Shown: positions 27,191-36,554, numbered from the stretch's first letter. The stretch: 64,000 bases of DNA from Streptomyces sp. 6-11-2 (GCF_006540305.1 NZ_BJOR01000001.1:4216001-4280000); one strand, 5' to 3'. Numbers and translations: made by a program. Notes: generated by a model from the sequence alone, not told the origin.

Positions 27191-28462
27191 ATGCGCCGCC
27201 GACTGATCCAGTCCACGCTTGCCGTGGTGCTCGTCGTGATCGCCGTTTTCGGCGTGTCCCTGGTGATCGTCGAGACCCGCACCATCAGCAGCAGCGCCCA
27301 GGAGCGGGTCGACTCCGAGGCGCTGCGGCTGGCCAGCATCGTCGACAGCAGGCTGCTCGGCGCGGCGACGGTCAACGCCGACGTTCTGCGCAACCAGATG
27401 GCCGACGGCCAGTACGCCGTGATCGGCATCCCCGGGAAGCAGCCCATCAAGGTCGGCGCCAAACCGTCCGGCGACGTGATCCACTCCACGGCCAAGGGAG
27501 AGCAGGGCGAGACCGTCCGGGTGGAGGAGCCCCGTTCCTCGGTGACCCGCGAGGTCGGCCGCACCCTGCTGATCATCGGCCTGGTGGCGCTGCTCGCGGT
27601 GGTCGCCGCGGTGCTGCTCGCCGTCCGTCAGGCCAACCGGCTCGCCTCCCCGCTGACTGACCTCGCCGAGACCGCCGAGCGCCTCGGATCCGGCGACCCG
27701 CGCCCCCGCCACAAGCGCTACGGCGTCCCGGAGCTGGACCGGGTCGCGGACGTGCTCGACGGATCGGCGGAGCGCATCGCCCGCATGCTGACCGCCGAGC
27801 GGCGGCTCGCCGCCGACGCCTCCCACCAGCTGCGTACGCCGCTGACCGCGCTGTCCATGCGCCTGGAGGAGATCACCCTCACCGACGACCCGGACACGGT
27901 GAAGGAGGAGGCCAACGTCGCGCTCGCCCAGGTCGAGCGGCTGACCGACGTGGTGGACCGCCTGCTGACCAACTCCCGCGACCCCCGTACCGGCTCCGCC
28001 GTCTCCTTCGACCTCGACGAGGTCATCCAGCAGCAGATCGCCGAGTGGCGTCCCGCCTACCGCAGCGTCGGCCGGGCGATCGTCAGCTCCGGAAAGCGGC
28101 ACCTCCAGGCCGTGGGCACGCCGGGCGCCGTCGCACAGGTGCTGGCCGCGCTGATCGAGAACTCCCTGATGCACGGCGGCGGCACGGTGGCGCTGCGCAC
28201 TCGCGTGACCGGCAACCAGGCCGTGGTGGAGGTCACCGACGAGGGCTCCGGCGTCCCCGCCGACCTGGGCGCCCGTATCTTCGAGCGCACCATCAGCGGC
28301 CGCAACTCCACGGGCATCGGGCTCGCCGTCGCCCGCGATCTCGCCGAGGCCGACGGCGGCCGCCTGGAGCTGCTCCAGGCCCAGCCGCCCGTCTTCGGCC
28401 TGTTCCTGTCCCGCACCCCGCCGCCGAAGAAGCAGTCGGAGGACCACCCGACGGTGCGCTGA
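27191..28462 (+). CDS. sensor histidine kinase
   Basis: 423 residues from the ATG at 27191 with TAGGAGG upstream. TM1 is at about 8-28, an extracellular loop at 29-121 and TM2 at 122-146. A HAMP linker follows (about 147-200). The dimerisation/phosphoacceptor box is ADASHQLRTPL with H212. The ATPase domain has ENSLMHGGG (N box), DEGSGVP (G1) and GRNSTGIGLAVARDLAEADGG (G2). The 90-residue periplasmic-side loop is the likely sensor. It forms an operon with the response regulator. A dispersed repeat begins 28 nt after its stop and may mark the transcript end. Confidence 0.93.
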   Translation: MRRRLIQSTLAVVLVVIAVFGVSLVIVETRTISSSAQERVDSEALRLASIVDSRLLGAATVNADVLRNQMADGQYAVIGIPGKQPIKVGAKPSGDVIHSTAKGEQGETVRVEEPRSSVTREVGRTLLIIGLVALLAVVAAVLLAVRQANRLASPLTDLAETAERLGSGDPRPRHKRYGVPELDRVADVLDGSAERIARMLTAERRLAADASHQLRTPLTALSMRLEEITLTDDPDTVKEEANVALAQVERLTDVVDRLLTNSRDPRTGSAVSFDLDEVIQQQIAEWRPAYRSVGRAIVSSGKRHLQAVGTPGAVAQVLAALIENSLMHGGGTVALRTRVTGNQAVVEVTDEGSGVPADLGARIFERTISGRNSTGIGLAVARDLAEADGGRLELLQAQPPVFGLFLSRTPPPKKQSEDHPTVR

Positions 28463-28490
28463 CCGCCGGGGCGGGCCCCGGGGCAGGTCC

Positions 28491-28718
28491 CAGTGCTGTG
28501 GCCGGGAAGGTTTGCCGGGAAGCTCGCGGCGTCCGGTGCTGGGGACACCTCCCACGCCGTTCAGGCAGTGGGGGAGACTCGCGAGGCGGAGCATTGCCCG
28601 CGTACTGGATGTACTCGGGTGATGCGACTACGCGGCGTGGGGGTACCCCCGGCCGAAGGCTGGGGGAGTGCCGTGCCGGGCGTCGCGAGCCGGTGAACCT
28701 TTCCGGTCACAGCACTAG
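28491..28718. repeat. MITE-like inverted-repeat element, copy 2 (228 bp)
   Basis: Left end CAGTGCTGTGGCCGGGAAGG (28491 on), right end ...CCTTTCCGGTCACAGCACTAG up to 28718. It is the same element as 10329-10524 but inverted. In the shared orientation the first 135 or so bases differ at one position, while copy 2 has about 35 extra bases before the other end. There is no ORF. The CTAG at 28715-28718 contains the stop codon of the GtrA gene, mirroring the arrangement at copy 1. Confidence 0.85.
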
Positions 28719-29305
28719 CGGACGGCCTCGCGCCGGGGCTTCTTCGACTCGGTCTGGAGGAAGGACTCCGCGCCCGCCACGGCCTGCCGGGCCGGCAGGG
28801 TGCGGAAGACCCAGGTGCGGTACGACCAGAAGCGGAACAGGGTCGCGATGCCGATGCCGAGGAACTTGAAGACGTTGCTCTGCAGCGGGCTGTCCCAGCC
28901 GAAGCCGTACGTCGCCAGGTACAGCACGCCGTTCTCGATCACCAGGCCGACCACGCTGAACAGCAGGAACAGCGTCAGTTCCCGGGTGCGCCCGCTCTTG
29001 TCGCGGTCCCGGTACGTGAAGTAGCGGAAGCCGACGTAGTTGAAGACGATGGCGACGACGGTCGCGATGACACTGGCCCGCACCACCTGAAGTCCGGTCA
29101 CGTGCCGCACCAGGTTGAACACGAGCAGGTTGACCAGCAGCCCGGCTCCGCCCACCGCGCCGAACTTCACGAGCTCGCGCCACAGCTGGTCCACGTGCCT
29201 GCGCAGCGCGCCGCGGGGTGCCGAGGGCTCCGGTCGATGCCCCGAGGAACCATGTTCCATGGTCGTGCAGGCCCCCGTCTCGGTCGGTTCGGTCAACCCG
29301 GCCAT
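28715..29305 (-). CDS. GtrA family membrane protein
   Basis: 196 residues from the ATG at 29305 (an ATG at 29260 is an alternative). Four transmembrane helices lie within about 45-170, starting with the GtrA signature FGAVGGAGLLVNLLVFNLVRHVTGL. Later come NYVGFRYFTYRD and FRFWSYRTWVFRT, also family features. GtrA-like proteins are thought to help move polyprenyl-linked sugars across the membrane. The position next to purK matches Rv3277 in M. tuberculosis. Its TAG stop lies in the end of a dispersed repeat, so the native C-terminus may have changed. Confidence 0.85.
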   Translation of the reverse strand: MAGLTEPTETGACTTMEHGSSGHRPEPSAPRGALRRHVDQLWRELVKFGAVGGAGLLVNLLVFNLVRHVTGLQVVRASVIATVVAIVFNYVGFRYFTYRDRDKSGRTRELTLFLLFSVVGLVIENGVLYLATYGFGWDSPLQSNVFKFLGIGIATLFRFWSYRTWVFRTLPARQAVAGAESFLQTESKKPRREAVR

Positions 29306-29531
29306 GCTAACCAGCGCTCCAGGCCCGCGCCTGTGGACAAGGCATCAGCTCGGGAACGGGTCGGAAAGAGTCCGGGAAAAGGCGGGAAAGAGCCGTCGAA
29401 GCGACTGGTAAGAGCGCCGACGGGCATGCGGGCGCGGTCGGGCGCGTACGTCAGTGCGGCGGGTGACGATCCCCGTGAGGTGCCGGTACGGCCCCGGCGG
29501 GCGCGGAAGCGGGCCGCGCCGCGGCGGCCGA

Positions 29532-29537
29532 TACCCT
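29532..29537 (+). promoter_or_regulatory. -10 element of leaderless purK mRNA
   Basis: TACCCT ends 6 nt before the GTG at 29544. The AGGAG at 29538-29542 is too close to the start to serve as a ribosome-binding site, so transcription probably starts at the GTG itself. Confidence 0.5.
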
Positions 29538-29543
29538 AGGAGC

Positions 29544-30695
29544 GTGACGTTCCCGGTAGTCGGCATGGTCGGCGGTGGCCAGCTCGCTCGTATGACACAC
29601 GAGGCGGGCATCCCGTTGGGCATCAGGTTCAAGCTCCTCAGTGACACTCCCCAGGACTCCGCGGCGCAGGTGGTGAGCGACGTCGTCATCGGCGACTACC
29701 GCGACCTGGACACGCTGCGCGCGTTCGCGCGGGGCTGCGACGTGATCACCTTCGATCACGAGCACGTCCCCACCGAGCTCCTGCGGGCCCTGGAGGCGGA
29801 CGGCATCCCCGTACGCCCCGGCCCCGACGCGCTCGTGCACGCCCAGGACAAGGGCGTGATGCGTGCGAAGCTCGACGCGATCGGTGTGCCGTGCCCGCGG
29901 CACCGCATCGTGAGCGATCCGCGGGACGTGGCCGCGTTCGCGGCCGAGGGCGACGGTTTCCCCGTGGTCCTCAAGACCGTCCGCGGCGGCTACGACGGCA
30001 AGGGCGTGTGGGTGGTCGACTCCGTCGAGGAGGCCGCCGAGCCCTTCCGTGCCGGCGTGCCCGTCCTCGCGGAGGAGAAGGTCGACTTCGTCCGCGAGCT
30101 GGCCGCCAACGTCGTACGCTCCCCGCACGGCCAGGCCGTGGCCTACCCGGTCGTGGAGTCGCAGCAGGTGAACGGCGTCTGCGACACCGTGATAGCCCCG
30201 GCCCCCGACCTGGACGAGGGCCTCGCGCTCCAGGCCGAGCAGCTCGCGCTGACCATCGCCAAGGAACTCGGTGTCGTCGGCCACCTCGCCGTCGAGCTGT
30301 TCCAGACCCGCAATGAGGACGGGTCCTCCAGTGTCCTCGTCAACGAGCTGGCGATGCGCCCGCACAACTCCGGCCACTGGTCGATGGACGGCGCCATCAC
30401 CTCCCAGTTCGCCAACCACGTCCGCGCGGTCCTCGACCTGCCGCTGGGCGACCCCCGCCCGCGCGCCAAGTGGACCGTCATGGTGAACGTCCTCGGCGGC
30501 GACTACCCGGACATGTACTCCGCGTACCTGCACTGCATGGCCCGTGACCCCCAGCTCAAGATCCACATGTATGGCAAGGACGTGAAGCCCGGCCGCAAGG
30601 TCGGCCACGTCAACACCTACGGCGACGACCTGGACGACGTGCTGGAACGCGCCCGTCACGCAGCCGGCTACCTGAGAGGCACCATCACCGAATGA
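29544..30695 (+). CDS. purK: 5-(carboxyamino)imidazole ribonucleotide synthase
   Basis: 383 residues from the GTG at 29544, giving the conserved N-terminus [16 protein letters not shown]. It is an ATP-grasp enzyme: [20 protein letters not shown] and the later [22 protein letters not shown]. It carboxylates aminoimidazole ribonucleotide with ATP and bicarbonate to N5-CAIR in purine synthesis. purE follows with an ATGA overlap and completes the conversion. No other pur gene is present, and no riboswitch was recognised upstream. Confidence 0.96.
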   Translation: MTFPVVGMVGGGQLARMTHEAGIPLGIRFKLLSDTPQDSAAQVVSDVVIGDYRDLDTLRAFARGCDVITFDHEHVPTELLRALEADGIPVRPGPDALVHAQDKGVMRAKLDAIGVPCPRHRIVSDPRDVAAFAAEGDGFPVVLKTVRGGYDGKGVWVVDSVEEAAEPFRAGVPVLAEEKVDFVRELAANVVRSPHGQAVAYPVVESQQVNGVCDTVIAPAPDLDEGLALQAEQLALTIAKELGVVGHLAVELFQTRNEDGSSSVLVNELAMRPHNSGHWSMDGAITSQFANHVRAVLDLPLGDPRPRAKWTVMVNVLGGDYPDMYSAYLHCMARDPQLKIHMYGKDVKPGRKVGHVNTYGDDLDDVLERARHAAGYLRGTITE

Positions 30696-31219
30696 GCCCA
30701 GTTGTTGGCATCGTCATGGGATCGGACTCCGACTGGCCCGTCATGGAGGCCGCCGCCGAGGCGCTCGACGAGTTCGAGATCTCCTACGAGGTGGACGTCG
30801 TCTCCGCGCACCGCATGCCGCGCGAGATGATCGCGTACGGCGAGCGCGCGGCGGACCGCGGGCTGAAGGCGATCATCGCGGGCGCGGGCGGGGCGGCCCA
30901 CCTGCCCGGCATGCTCGCCTCCGTCACCCCGCTGCCGGTGATCGGCGTGCCCGTCCCGCTGAAGTACCTGGACGGCATGGACTCGCTGCTCTCGATCGTG
31001 CAGATGCCCGCCGGGGTCCCGGTGGCGACCGTGTCCGTCGGCGGCGCCCGCAACGCGGGTCTGCTCGCCGCCCGGATCCTCGCCGCGCACGACGAGGAAC
31101 TGCTCGCCCGGATGCGGGAGTTCCAGCAGGAGCTGAACGACCAGGCCACCGAGAAGGGCAAGCGGCTGCGCGCCAAGGTCGAGAACTCCGGCGCCTTCGG
31201 CTTCGGCACGGGGAAGTGA
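30692..31219 (+). CDS. purE: N5-carboxyaminoimidazole ribonucleotide mutase
   Basis: 175 residues; its ATG overlaps the purK stop. Class I Pur[15 protein letters not shown], the SAHRMPREM histidine loop and [19 protein letters not shown] and [17 protein letters not shown] follow. It moves the carboxyl group of N5-CAIR to give CAIR. The C-terminal 15 residues are an actinobacterial extension. It is coupled to purK, and the dipeptidase start overlaps its stop (GTGA), so the three genes are probably one transcript. Confidence 0.96.
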   Translation: MSPVVGIVMGSDSDWPVMEAAAEALDEFEISYEVDVVSAHRMPREMIAYGERAADRGLKAIIAGAGGAAHLPGMLASVTPLPVIGVPVPLKYLDGMDSLLSIVQMPAGVPVATVSVGGARNAGLLAARILAAHDEELLARMREFQQELNDQATEKGKRLRAKVENSGAFGFGTGK

Positions 31220-32403
31220 CGCCGGTGTCCTCGCTGAACGAAGCCCGGGACCTGCTGCGCGAGTTCCCGGTGGTCGACGGCCACAACGACCTGCCCTGGG
31301 CGCTGCGCGAGCAGGTCCGTTACGACCTCGACGCCCGTGACATCGCCACCCCCCAGAACGCCCACCTGCACACCGACCTGCCGCGTCTGCGCGAGGGCGG
31401 CGTCGGTGCCCAGTTCTGGTCGGTCTACGTCCGCGCGGACCTGCCCGACCCGGTGCCGGCGACGCTGGAGCAGATCGACTGCGTACGGCAGCTGCTCGAC
31501 CGCCACCCGGCCGACCTGGCCCCCGCCCTGACCGCCGCCGACATGGAGGCGGCGCGCGCCGACGGCCGGATCGCCTCCCTCATGGGCGCCGAGGGCGGCC
31601 ACTCCATCGCCGACTCCCTCGGCACCCTGCGCGGGTTGTACGCGCTCGGCGTGCGCTACATGACGCTCACCCACAACGACAACGTGGCCTGGGCGGACTC
31701 GGCGACGGACGAGCCGGGCGTGGGCGGCCTGTCGGCCTTCGGCCGCGAGGTGGTCCGGGAGATGAACCGGCTCGGCATGCTGGTCGACCTCTCCCACGTG
31801 GCCGCGACGACCATGCGGGACGCGCTCGACACCACGAGCGCACCGGTGATCTTCTCGCACTCCTCCGCGCGGGCCGTGTGCGACCACCCCCGCAACATCC
31901 CGGACGACGTGCTGGAGCGGCTGCCCGCCAACGGCGGGATCGCGATGGTGACGTTCGTGCCGAAGTTCGTGCTCCAGGCGGCCGTGGACTGGACGTCCGC
32001 CGCCGACGAGAACATGCGCGCGCACGACTTCCACCACCTCGACACCACGGCCGAGGCGATGAAGGTCCACCGTGCCTTCGAGGAGGCGAACCCGCGCCCG
32101 GTCGCCACGGTCGCGACGGTGGCCGACCACCTCGACCACATGCGCGAGGTCGCCGGCATCGACCACCTGGGCATCGGAGGCGACTACGACGGCACGGCCT
32201 TCACTCCCGACGGCCTGGGCGACGTCTCCGGCTATCCGAACCTGATCGCGGAACTGCTGGACCGCGGCTGGTCCAGGACCGACCTGGCCAAGCTCACCTG
32301 GCAGAACGCGGTCCGCGTCCTGGGCGCCGCGGAGGACGTCGCCCGCGACCTGCGGGCCACCCGGGCGCCGTCGAACGCGACGATCGCCGAACTGGACGGA
32401 TGA
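31216..32403 (+). CDS. membrane dipeptidase, peptidase family M19
   Basis: 395 residues from a GTG overlapping the purE stop. Renal-dipeptidase-type metal sites are H23 and D25 in [11 protein letters not shown], a Glu in MGAEGGHSI, a His in [11 protein letters not shown], and [26 protein letters not shown] (C-terminal Asp) is also present. It cleaves dipeptides, including D-containing ones, with two zinc ions. There is no signal peptide, so it is probably cytoplasmic despite the family name. The link to purine genes is positional only. A perfect 15-bp terminator follows. Confidence 0.9.
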   Translation: MTPVSSLNEARDLLREFPVVDGHNDLPWALREQVRYDLDARDIATPQNAHLHTDLPRLREGGVGAQFWSVYVRADLPDPVPATLEQIDCVRQLLDRHPADLAPALTAADMEAARADGRIASLMGAEGGHSIADSLGTLRGLYALGVRYMTLTHNDNVAWADSATDEPGVGGLSAFGREVVREMNRLGMLVDLSHVAATTMRDALDTTSAPVIFSHSSARAVCDHPRNIPDDVLERLPANGGIAMVTFVPKFVLQAAVDWTSAADENMRAHDFHHLDTTAEAMKVHRAFEEANPRPVATVATVADHLDHMREVAGIDHLGIGGDYDGTAFTPDGLGDVSGYPNLIAELLDRGWSRTDLAKLTWQNAVRVLGAAEDVARDLRATRAPSNATIAELDG

Positions 32404-32412
32404 GTTCCAGTA

Positions 32413-32449
32413 CCGGACGGCAGGAGGCCGTGCACCTCCTGCCGTCCGG
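32413..32449. terminator. 15-bp hairpin between convergent genes
   Basis: Arms 32413-32427 (CCGGACGGCAGGAGG) and 32435-32449 are perfect complements with a 7-nt loop. It sits 10 nt after the dipeptidase stop and 27 nt from the VOC gene's stop on the other strand. Confidence 0.85.
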
Positions 32450-32475
32450 CGCACACGACGGCTGACGGACGCCTC

Positions 32476-32835
32476 TCAGCAGGCGCACAGGCAGAACGGG
32501 TGCCCGGCGGGGTCGGCGTAGACCCGGAAGCCGCGCGCCCGGTCCGTCGCGTCCAGCGGCCGCGCGCCGAGTGCCAGCACCCCCTTCTCCGCCGTGTCCA
32601 GGTCCTCCACCACCAGGTCCAGGTGGGACTGCTGCGAGGCGTCCGCGGCCGGCCACTTCGGCGGCACGTACCCCGGCGCCTTCTGGAACGCCAGCGCGGA
32701 CCCGCCCGGCACCTTCAGGTCCACCCAGTCGCCCTCGCCCTCCACGGTCCCGCCGAGCACCTCGGCGTAGAAGCCGGCGAGGGCGCGCGGGTCGGGGCAG
32801 TCCAGAACGACGACACCCAGCTTGGCGAGAGCCAT
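32476..32835 (-). CDS. VOC (glyoxalase/bleomycin-resistance-fold) protein
   Basis: 119 residues. The ATG at 32835 follows GGGAGGAAG. It is a single two-module VOC domain: GVVVLDCPDPRALAGFYAEVLGG, later QSHLDLVVEDLDTAEKGVLALGARPL and DPAGHPFCLC. The family binds a metal in dioxygenases, glyoxalases and resistance proteins; this glyoxalase-like (PF18029-type) subgroup has no known substrate. There is no signal peptide. It is divergent from the CGNR regulator with 118 bp between starts. Confidence 0.82.
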   Translation of the reverse strand: MALAKLGVVVLDCPDPRALAGFYAEVLGGTVEGEGDWVDLKVPGGSALAFQKAPGYVPPKWPAADASQQSHLDLVVEDLDTAEKGVLALGARPLDATDRARGFRVYADPAGHPFCLCAC

Positions 32836-32953
32836 GACTTCCTCCCAGTCGGGAACGGTGTTACCCATTGGAGCGGGCAACCGGTAACGGTTACTGCATG
32901 CTCGCGTATAGCGGGTAACAGCGCAACCGGTTTCGCGAGGTACCGTCGCTGAC

Positions 32954-33460
32954 ATGAGTGAGAGATCGTCCGCGCCCGGAGGCCTGGCGCTGGTCGAGTC
33001 CCTGGTGAACACGCTGGACATCGAGACGGGCGCCGACTCGCTCGCCACGGCGGAGGGCCGGGCGCGCCTGGGGATCCCCGAGGCGGAACTGCCGCAGGCG
33101 CGCGAGCTGCGCGAGTCGCTGCGCGCCACCCTGCTGGCCCACGCCGGTCACCCGCCCCACCGGACGGTGACACCGCTGGGCGAGCTGCTGGCACGGGCGC
33201 CCCTGCTGGTGACCGTCGACGCCCGGGACGGCTCCGCCGCGCTCGCCCCCGCCGACGGCGGCCCCCTGCTCTCCCGGGTCGCGGCCGCCGTCGCCGAGGC
33301 CCTCGTCGCGGGCACCTGGGCCCGGCTGAAGGCCTGTGAGGCGGTCACGTGCCACTGGGCGTACTACGACCGCAGCCCGGCCGGCCGCGGCCGCTGGTGC
33401 TCGATGCGCGTGTGCGGGGCGCGCGCGAAGATGCGCCGCTACCGGGCGAAGCAGACGTGA
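32954..33460 (+). CDS. CGNR zinc-finger (ABATE-type) regulator
   Basis: 168 residues from an ATG at 32954 that follows TACCGT by 7 nt, a leaderless layout. Residues 10-115 are a helical ABATE-like domain (ALVESLVNTLDIETGADSLA). Residues 120-165 form the CGNR zinc finger: C in LKACEAVTCHWAYYDRSPAGRGRWCSMRVCGARAKMRRYR, with the usual CGNR changed to CGAR. The family is thought to bind DNA as stress-linked regulators; targets are unknown. The divergent VOC gene is a natural candidate target, but that is an inference. Confidence 0.82.
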   Translation: MSERSSAPGGLALVESLVNTLDIETGADSLATAEGRARLGIPEAELPQARELRESLRATLLAHAGHPPHRTVTPLGELLARAPLLVTVDARDGSAALAPADGGPLLSRVAAAVAEALVAGTWARLKACEAVTCHWAYYDRSPAGRGRWCSMRVCGARAKMRRYRAKQT

Positions 33461-33513
33461 TCCACGAGGAGTTCGCTGCTCACGCCGCGCTCCGGTGGTG
33501 CACAATGCGTGCA

Positions 33514-33554
33514 GACGCCGGTTCGGCCGACTGAGCCTCGGCCGAACCGGCGTC
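33514..33554. terminator. 17-bp hairpin between convergent genes
   Basis: Perfect arms 33514-33530 and 33538-33554 (GACGCCGGTTCGGCCGA and complement) with a 7-nt loop. It lies between the CGNR gene (+) and the UDP-glucose dehydrogenase gene (-). Confidence 0.88.
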
Positions 33555-33614
33555 ACCTGTCTGCGTGTGCCTGCGTGTGTCTTTGTATGTCCGGGTATGC
33601 CCGTCGGTGCGGGG

Positions 33615-34958
33615 CTACGCGGTCGGGCGTCCCATCGCCCGGTACGTCCACCCGGCCCGCCGCCACAGCTCCGGGTCCAGCGCGTTGCGCCCGTCGAGGA
33701 CCACCCGGGCGGCCGCGACCTCGCCCAGCCCGGCCGGGTCCAGCTCGCGGAACTCCCGCCACTCGGTCAGGTGCAGGACGACGTCCGCGCCGCGCACGGC
33801 CTCCAGCGCGGAGTCGGCGTACCCGAGCGTGGGGAACACCCGCCGGGCGTTGTCCAGGCCCTTGGGGTCGTAGACCGTCACCTGGCCGCCCTGGAGGTGT
33901 ATCTGACCGGCGACGTTGAGCGCGGGGGAGTCCCGTACGTCGTCCGAGTCCGGCTTGAAGGTGGCGCCGAGCACCGCGACGCGCTTGCCGAGGAACGGCC
34001 CGCCGCCCAGGGCCTGCCGGGCCAGCTCCACCATCTGCCCGCGCTGGCGCATGTTGATCGAGTCGATCTCGCGCAGGAAGGTCAGCGCCTGGTCCGCGCC
34101 CAGCTCACCGGCGCGCGCCATGAAGGCCCGGATGTCCTTGGGCAGGCAGCCGCCGCCGAAGCCGATTCCGGCCCGCAGGAACTTCCTGCCGATCCGGTCG
34201 TCGTGCCCGATGGCCTCGGCCAGCTTGGCCACATCGCCGCCGGCGGCCTCGCAGACCTCGGCCATCGCGTTGATGAAGGAGATCTTCGTGGCCAGGAAGG
34301 AGTTCGCGGAGGTCTTCACCAGTTCCGCGGTCGGGAAGTCGGTGACCACGAACGGGGAACCCTCGCCGACCGGTGTGGCGTACACCTCGCGCAGCAGCTT
34401 CTCCGCCCGCTCGCTGCGCACGCCGACCACGATCCGGTCCGGGTGCAGCGTGTCCTGCACGGCGAAGCCCTCGCGCAGGAACTCCGGGTTCCAGGCCAGC
34501 TCCACGTCCGCGCCCGCGGGCGCCAGCTCGTCGATCATGCGCGCCAGACGGTCGGCGGACCCCACGGGCACGGTCGACTTGCCGACGACGAGCGCGGGAC
34601 CGCTCAGGTGCGGGGCGAGCGAGGTGACGGCGGAGTCGACGTAACTCATGTCGCAGGCGTACTCGCCGTGCTTCTGCGGGGTGTTCACACAGACGAAGTG
34701 GATGTCGCCGAACGCGGCCACCTCCGCGTAGTCCGTCGTGAAGCGCAGCCGCCCGGTCGAGCCCTCGATCCCGGCCACGTGCCGGCGCAGCAGCTCCTCC
34801 AGGCCGGGCTCGTACATCGGGACCTCGCCCCGCCGGAGCATCTCGATCTTCTCGGGGACGACGTCCAGGCCCAGCACCTCGAAGCCGAGCTCGGCCATGG
34901 CCGCGGCGTGCGTCGCGCCGAGATAGCCGGTGCCGATCACGGTGATCTTGAGGCTCAT
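33615..34958 (-). CDS. ugd: UDP-glucose 6-dehydrogenase
   Basis: 447 residues. The ATG at 34958 has GGAG upstream; the 33 extra upstream codons are not used. The N-terminal Rossmann domain begins KITVIGTGYLGATHA. STVPVGSADR and EFLREGFAVQDTLHPDRIVVG follow. The catalytic cysteine is C271 in GFGGGCLPKD. It oxidises UDP-glucose twice with NAD+ to UDP-glucuronate, a precursor for glycopolymers. Homologues that act on other nucleotide sugars (for example UDP-ManNAc) have similar motifs, so specificity is probable, not certain. It is monocistronic. Confidence 0.9.
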   Translation of the reverse strand: MSLKITVIGTGYLGATHAAAMAELGFEVLGLDVVPEKIEMLRRGEVPMYEPGLEELLRRHVAGIEGSTGRLRFTTDYAEVAAFGDIHFVCVNTPQKHGEYACDMSYVDSAVTSLAPHLSGPALVVGKSTVPVGSADRLARMIDELAPAGADVELAWNPEFLREGFAVQDTLHPDRIVVGVRSERAEKLLREVYATPVGEGSPFVVTDFPTAELVKTSANSFLATKISFINAMAEVCEAAGGDVAKLAEAIGHDDRIGRKFLRAGIGFGGGCLPKDIRAFMARAGELGADQALTFLREIDSINMRQRGQMVELARQALGGGPFLGKRVAVLGATFKPDSDDVRDSPALNVAGQIHLQGGQVTVYDPKGLDNARRVFPTLGYADSALEAVRGADVVLHLTEWREFRELDPAGLGEVAAARVVLDGRNALDPELWRRAGWTYRAMGRPTA

Positions 34959-35092
34959 GGGTGCTCCAGAAGAGACGACGGTGATGCGCTGCCCGAGCAT
35001 ATCGGGGGCATACGCGGGGCCCTCGCCGGGCAATGTCCCCGCTGTCGCCAAGCTCACGTATCACTGGCGTGGGCGGGCGCCTAAAATTTGGG

Positions 35093-35106
35093 TTACTTAA
35101 CGGTAA
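35093..35106. promoter_or_regulatory. candidate operator upstream of acyl-CoA dehydrogenase
   Basis: TTAC-TTAACG-GTAA, an inverted repeat with a 6-bp spacer in an A/T-rich pocket 24 bp before the gene. Palindromes of this form in front of acyl-CoA dehydrogenase genes usually bind TetR-family lipid regulators. This is inferred from symmetry and position. Confidence 0.4.
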
Positions 35107-35129
35107 TTAGCGTTGGAGCGTGAGAGACC

Positions 35130-36287
35130 TTGGCCGGATCGGCTGACTTCGACCTGTACCGCCCGTCCGAGGAGCACGACATGCTCCGTGACGCCGTCCG
35201 TTCGCTGGCCGAGGCGAAGATCGCGCCGTACGCCGCCGCGGTGGACGAGGAGGCCCGCTTCCCCCAGGAGGCCCTGGAGGCGCTGGTCGCCAACGACCTG
35301 CACGCCGTGCACGTGCCCGAGGAGTACGGCGGCGCGGGCGCGGACGCCCTCGCGACGGTCGTCGTGATCGAGGAGGTGGCCCGTGTCTGCGCCTCCTCCT
35401 CCCTCATCCCGGCCGTGAACAAGCTGGGCTCGCTGCCGGTGATGCTCTCCGGCTCCGAGGACCTGAAGAAGAGGTACCTGGCCCCGCTCGCCAAGGGCAA
35501 TGCGATGTTCTCGTACTGCCTGTCCGAGCCGGACGCGGGCTCCGACGCGGCCGGCATGAAGACCAAGGCGGTCCGCGAGGGCGACACGTACGTCCTCAAC
35601 GGCGTCAAGCGCTGGATCACCAACGCGGGCGTGTCCGACTTCTACACGGTGATGGCCGTCACCGACCCCGACAAGCGCAGCAAGGGCATCTCGGCGTTCG
35701 TCGTCGAGAAGTCGGACCCCGGGGTCTCCTTCGGCGCCCCGGAGAAGAAGCTCGGCATCAAGGGCTCCCCGACCCGCGAGGTCTACCTGGACAACGTCCG
35801 GATCCCCGCCGACCGCATGATCGGCGCCGAGGGCACCGGCTTCGCCACGGCGATGAAGACCCTGGACCACACCCGCATCACCATCGCGGCCCAGGCCCTC
35901 GGCATCGCCCAGGGCGCCCTCGACTACGCCAAGGGCTACGTCAAGGAGCGCAAGCAGTTCGGCAAGCCGATCGCCGACTTCCAGGGCATCCAGTTCATGC
36001 TCGCCGACATGGCCATGAAGATCGAGGCCGCCCGCAACCTCACCTACGCGGCCGCCGCCAAGTCCGAACGGGGCGATTCCGACCTGACCTTCCAGGGTGC
36101 CGCCGCCAAGTGCTTCGCCTCGGATGTCGCCATGGAGGTCACCACGGACGCCGTCCAGCTCCTCGGCGGCTACGGCTACACCCGCGACTACCCGGTCGAG
36201 CGCATGATGCGCGACGCCAAGATCACGCAGATCTACGAGGGCACGAACCAGGTCCAGCGGATCGTGATGGCCAGGAACCTTCCCTAG
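35130..36287 (+). CDS. fadE: acyl-CoA dehydrogenase
   Basis: 385 residues. A TTG start at 35130 is chosen because it keeps the conserved N-terminus (ADFDLYRPSEEHDMLRDAVRSLAEAKIAP) and has GAGAG just upstream; an ATG at 35181 would cut it. The FAD contacts YCLSEPDAGSDAAGMKT and RWITNAG are present, and the catalytic base is E370 in IYEGTNQVQR. It makes trans-2-enoyl-CoA and passes electrons to ETF. Its place after purE/purK matches fadE25 (Rv3274c) in M. tuberculosis. Chain length and a role in fatty acid versus branched-chain breakdown cannot be told apart here. Confidence 0.92.
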   Translation: MAGSADFDLYRPSEEHDMLRDAVRSLAEAKIAPYAAAVDEEARFPQEALEALVANDLHAVHVPEEYGGAGADALATVVVIEEVARVCASSSLIPAVNKLGSLPVMLSGSEDLKKRYLAPLAKGNAMFSYCLSEPDAGSDAAGMKTKAVREGDTYVLNGVKRWITNAGVSDFYTVMAVTDPDKRSKGISAFVVEKSDPGVSFGAPEKKLGIKGSPTREVYLDNVRIPADRMIGAEGTGFATAMKTLDHTRITIAAQALGIAQGALDYAKGYVKERKQFGKPIADFQGIQFMLADMAMKIEAARNLTYAAAAKSERGDSDLTFQGAAAKCFASDVAMEVTTDAVQLLGGYGYTRDYPVERMMRDAKITQIYEGTNQVQRIVMARNLP

Positions 36288-36300
36288 GTCATCCCTAGGT

Positions 36301-36341
36301 CCTGTCGCCAAATTCCCGCCTGCCGCGCATTTGACGACAGG
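36301..36341. repeat. short inverted repeat after the acyl-CoA dehydrogenase
   Basis: Arms CCTGTCGCCAAAT (36301-36313) and ATTTGACGACAGG (36329-36341), complementary at 12 of 13 positions. It resembles a dispersed CCTGTCGTCAAAT inverted repeat of Streptomyces. It follows a duplicated CCCTAGGTC at the gene's TAG stop. It may act as a terminator or be the remnant of a small mobile element. Confidence 0.6.
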
Positions 36342-36554
36342 CCCTGGCAGGCTCTTTGCGCGCGTCCGACGGCCTCCGGCATTGAGCCGGGGGCCGTTCG
36401 CGGTGCGCCGGGGGAGGGCCGCCGGACGCGGGCCGTAAGCCGAACGGCGGTAGCCGGTCCGGCGTCCGCGCCGGATGGCGCGGGGACCCGAGCGGGCGTA
36501 CGACGGTAGGGAGCAGGGCCCCGCCCCGGTGCCCTTCGTCCCCCAGGAGGAGCC

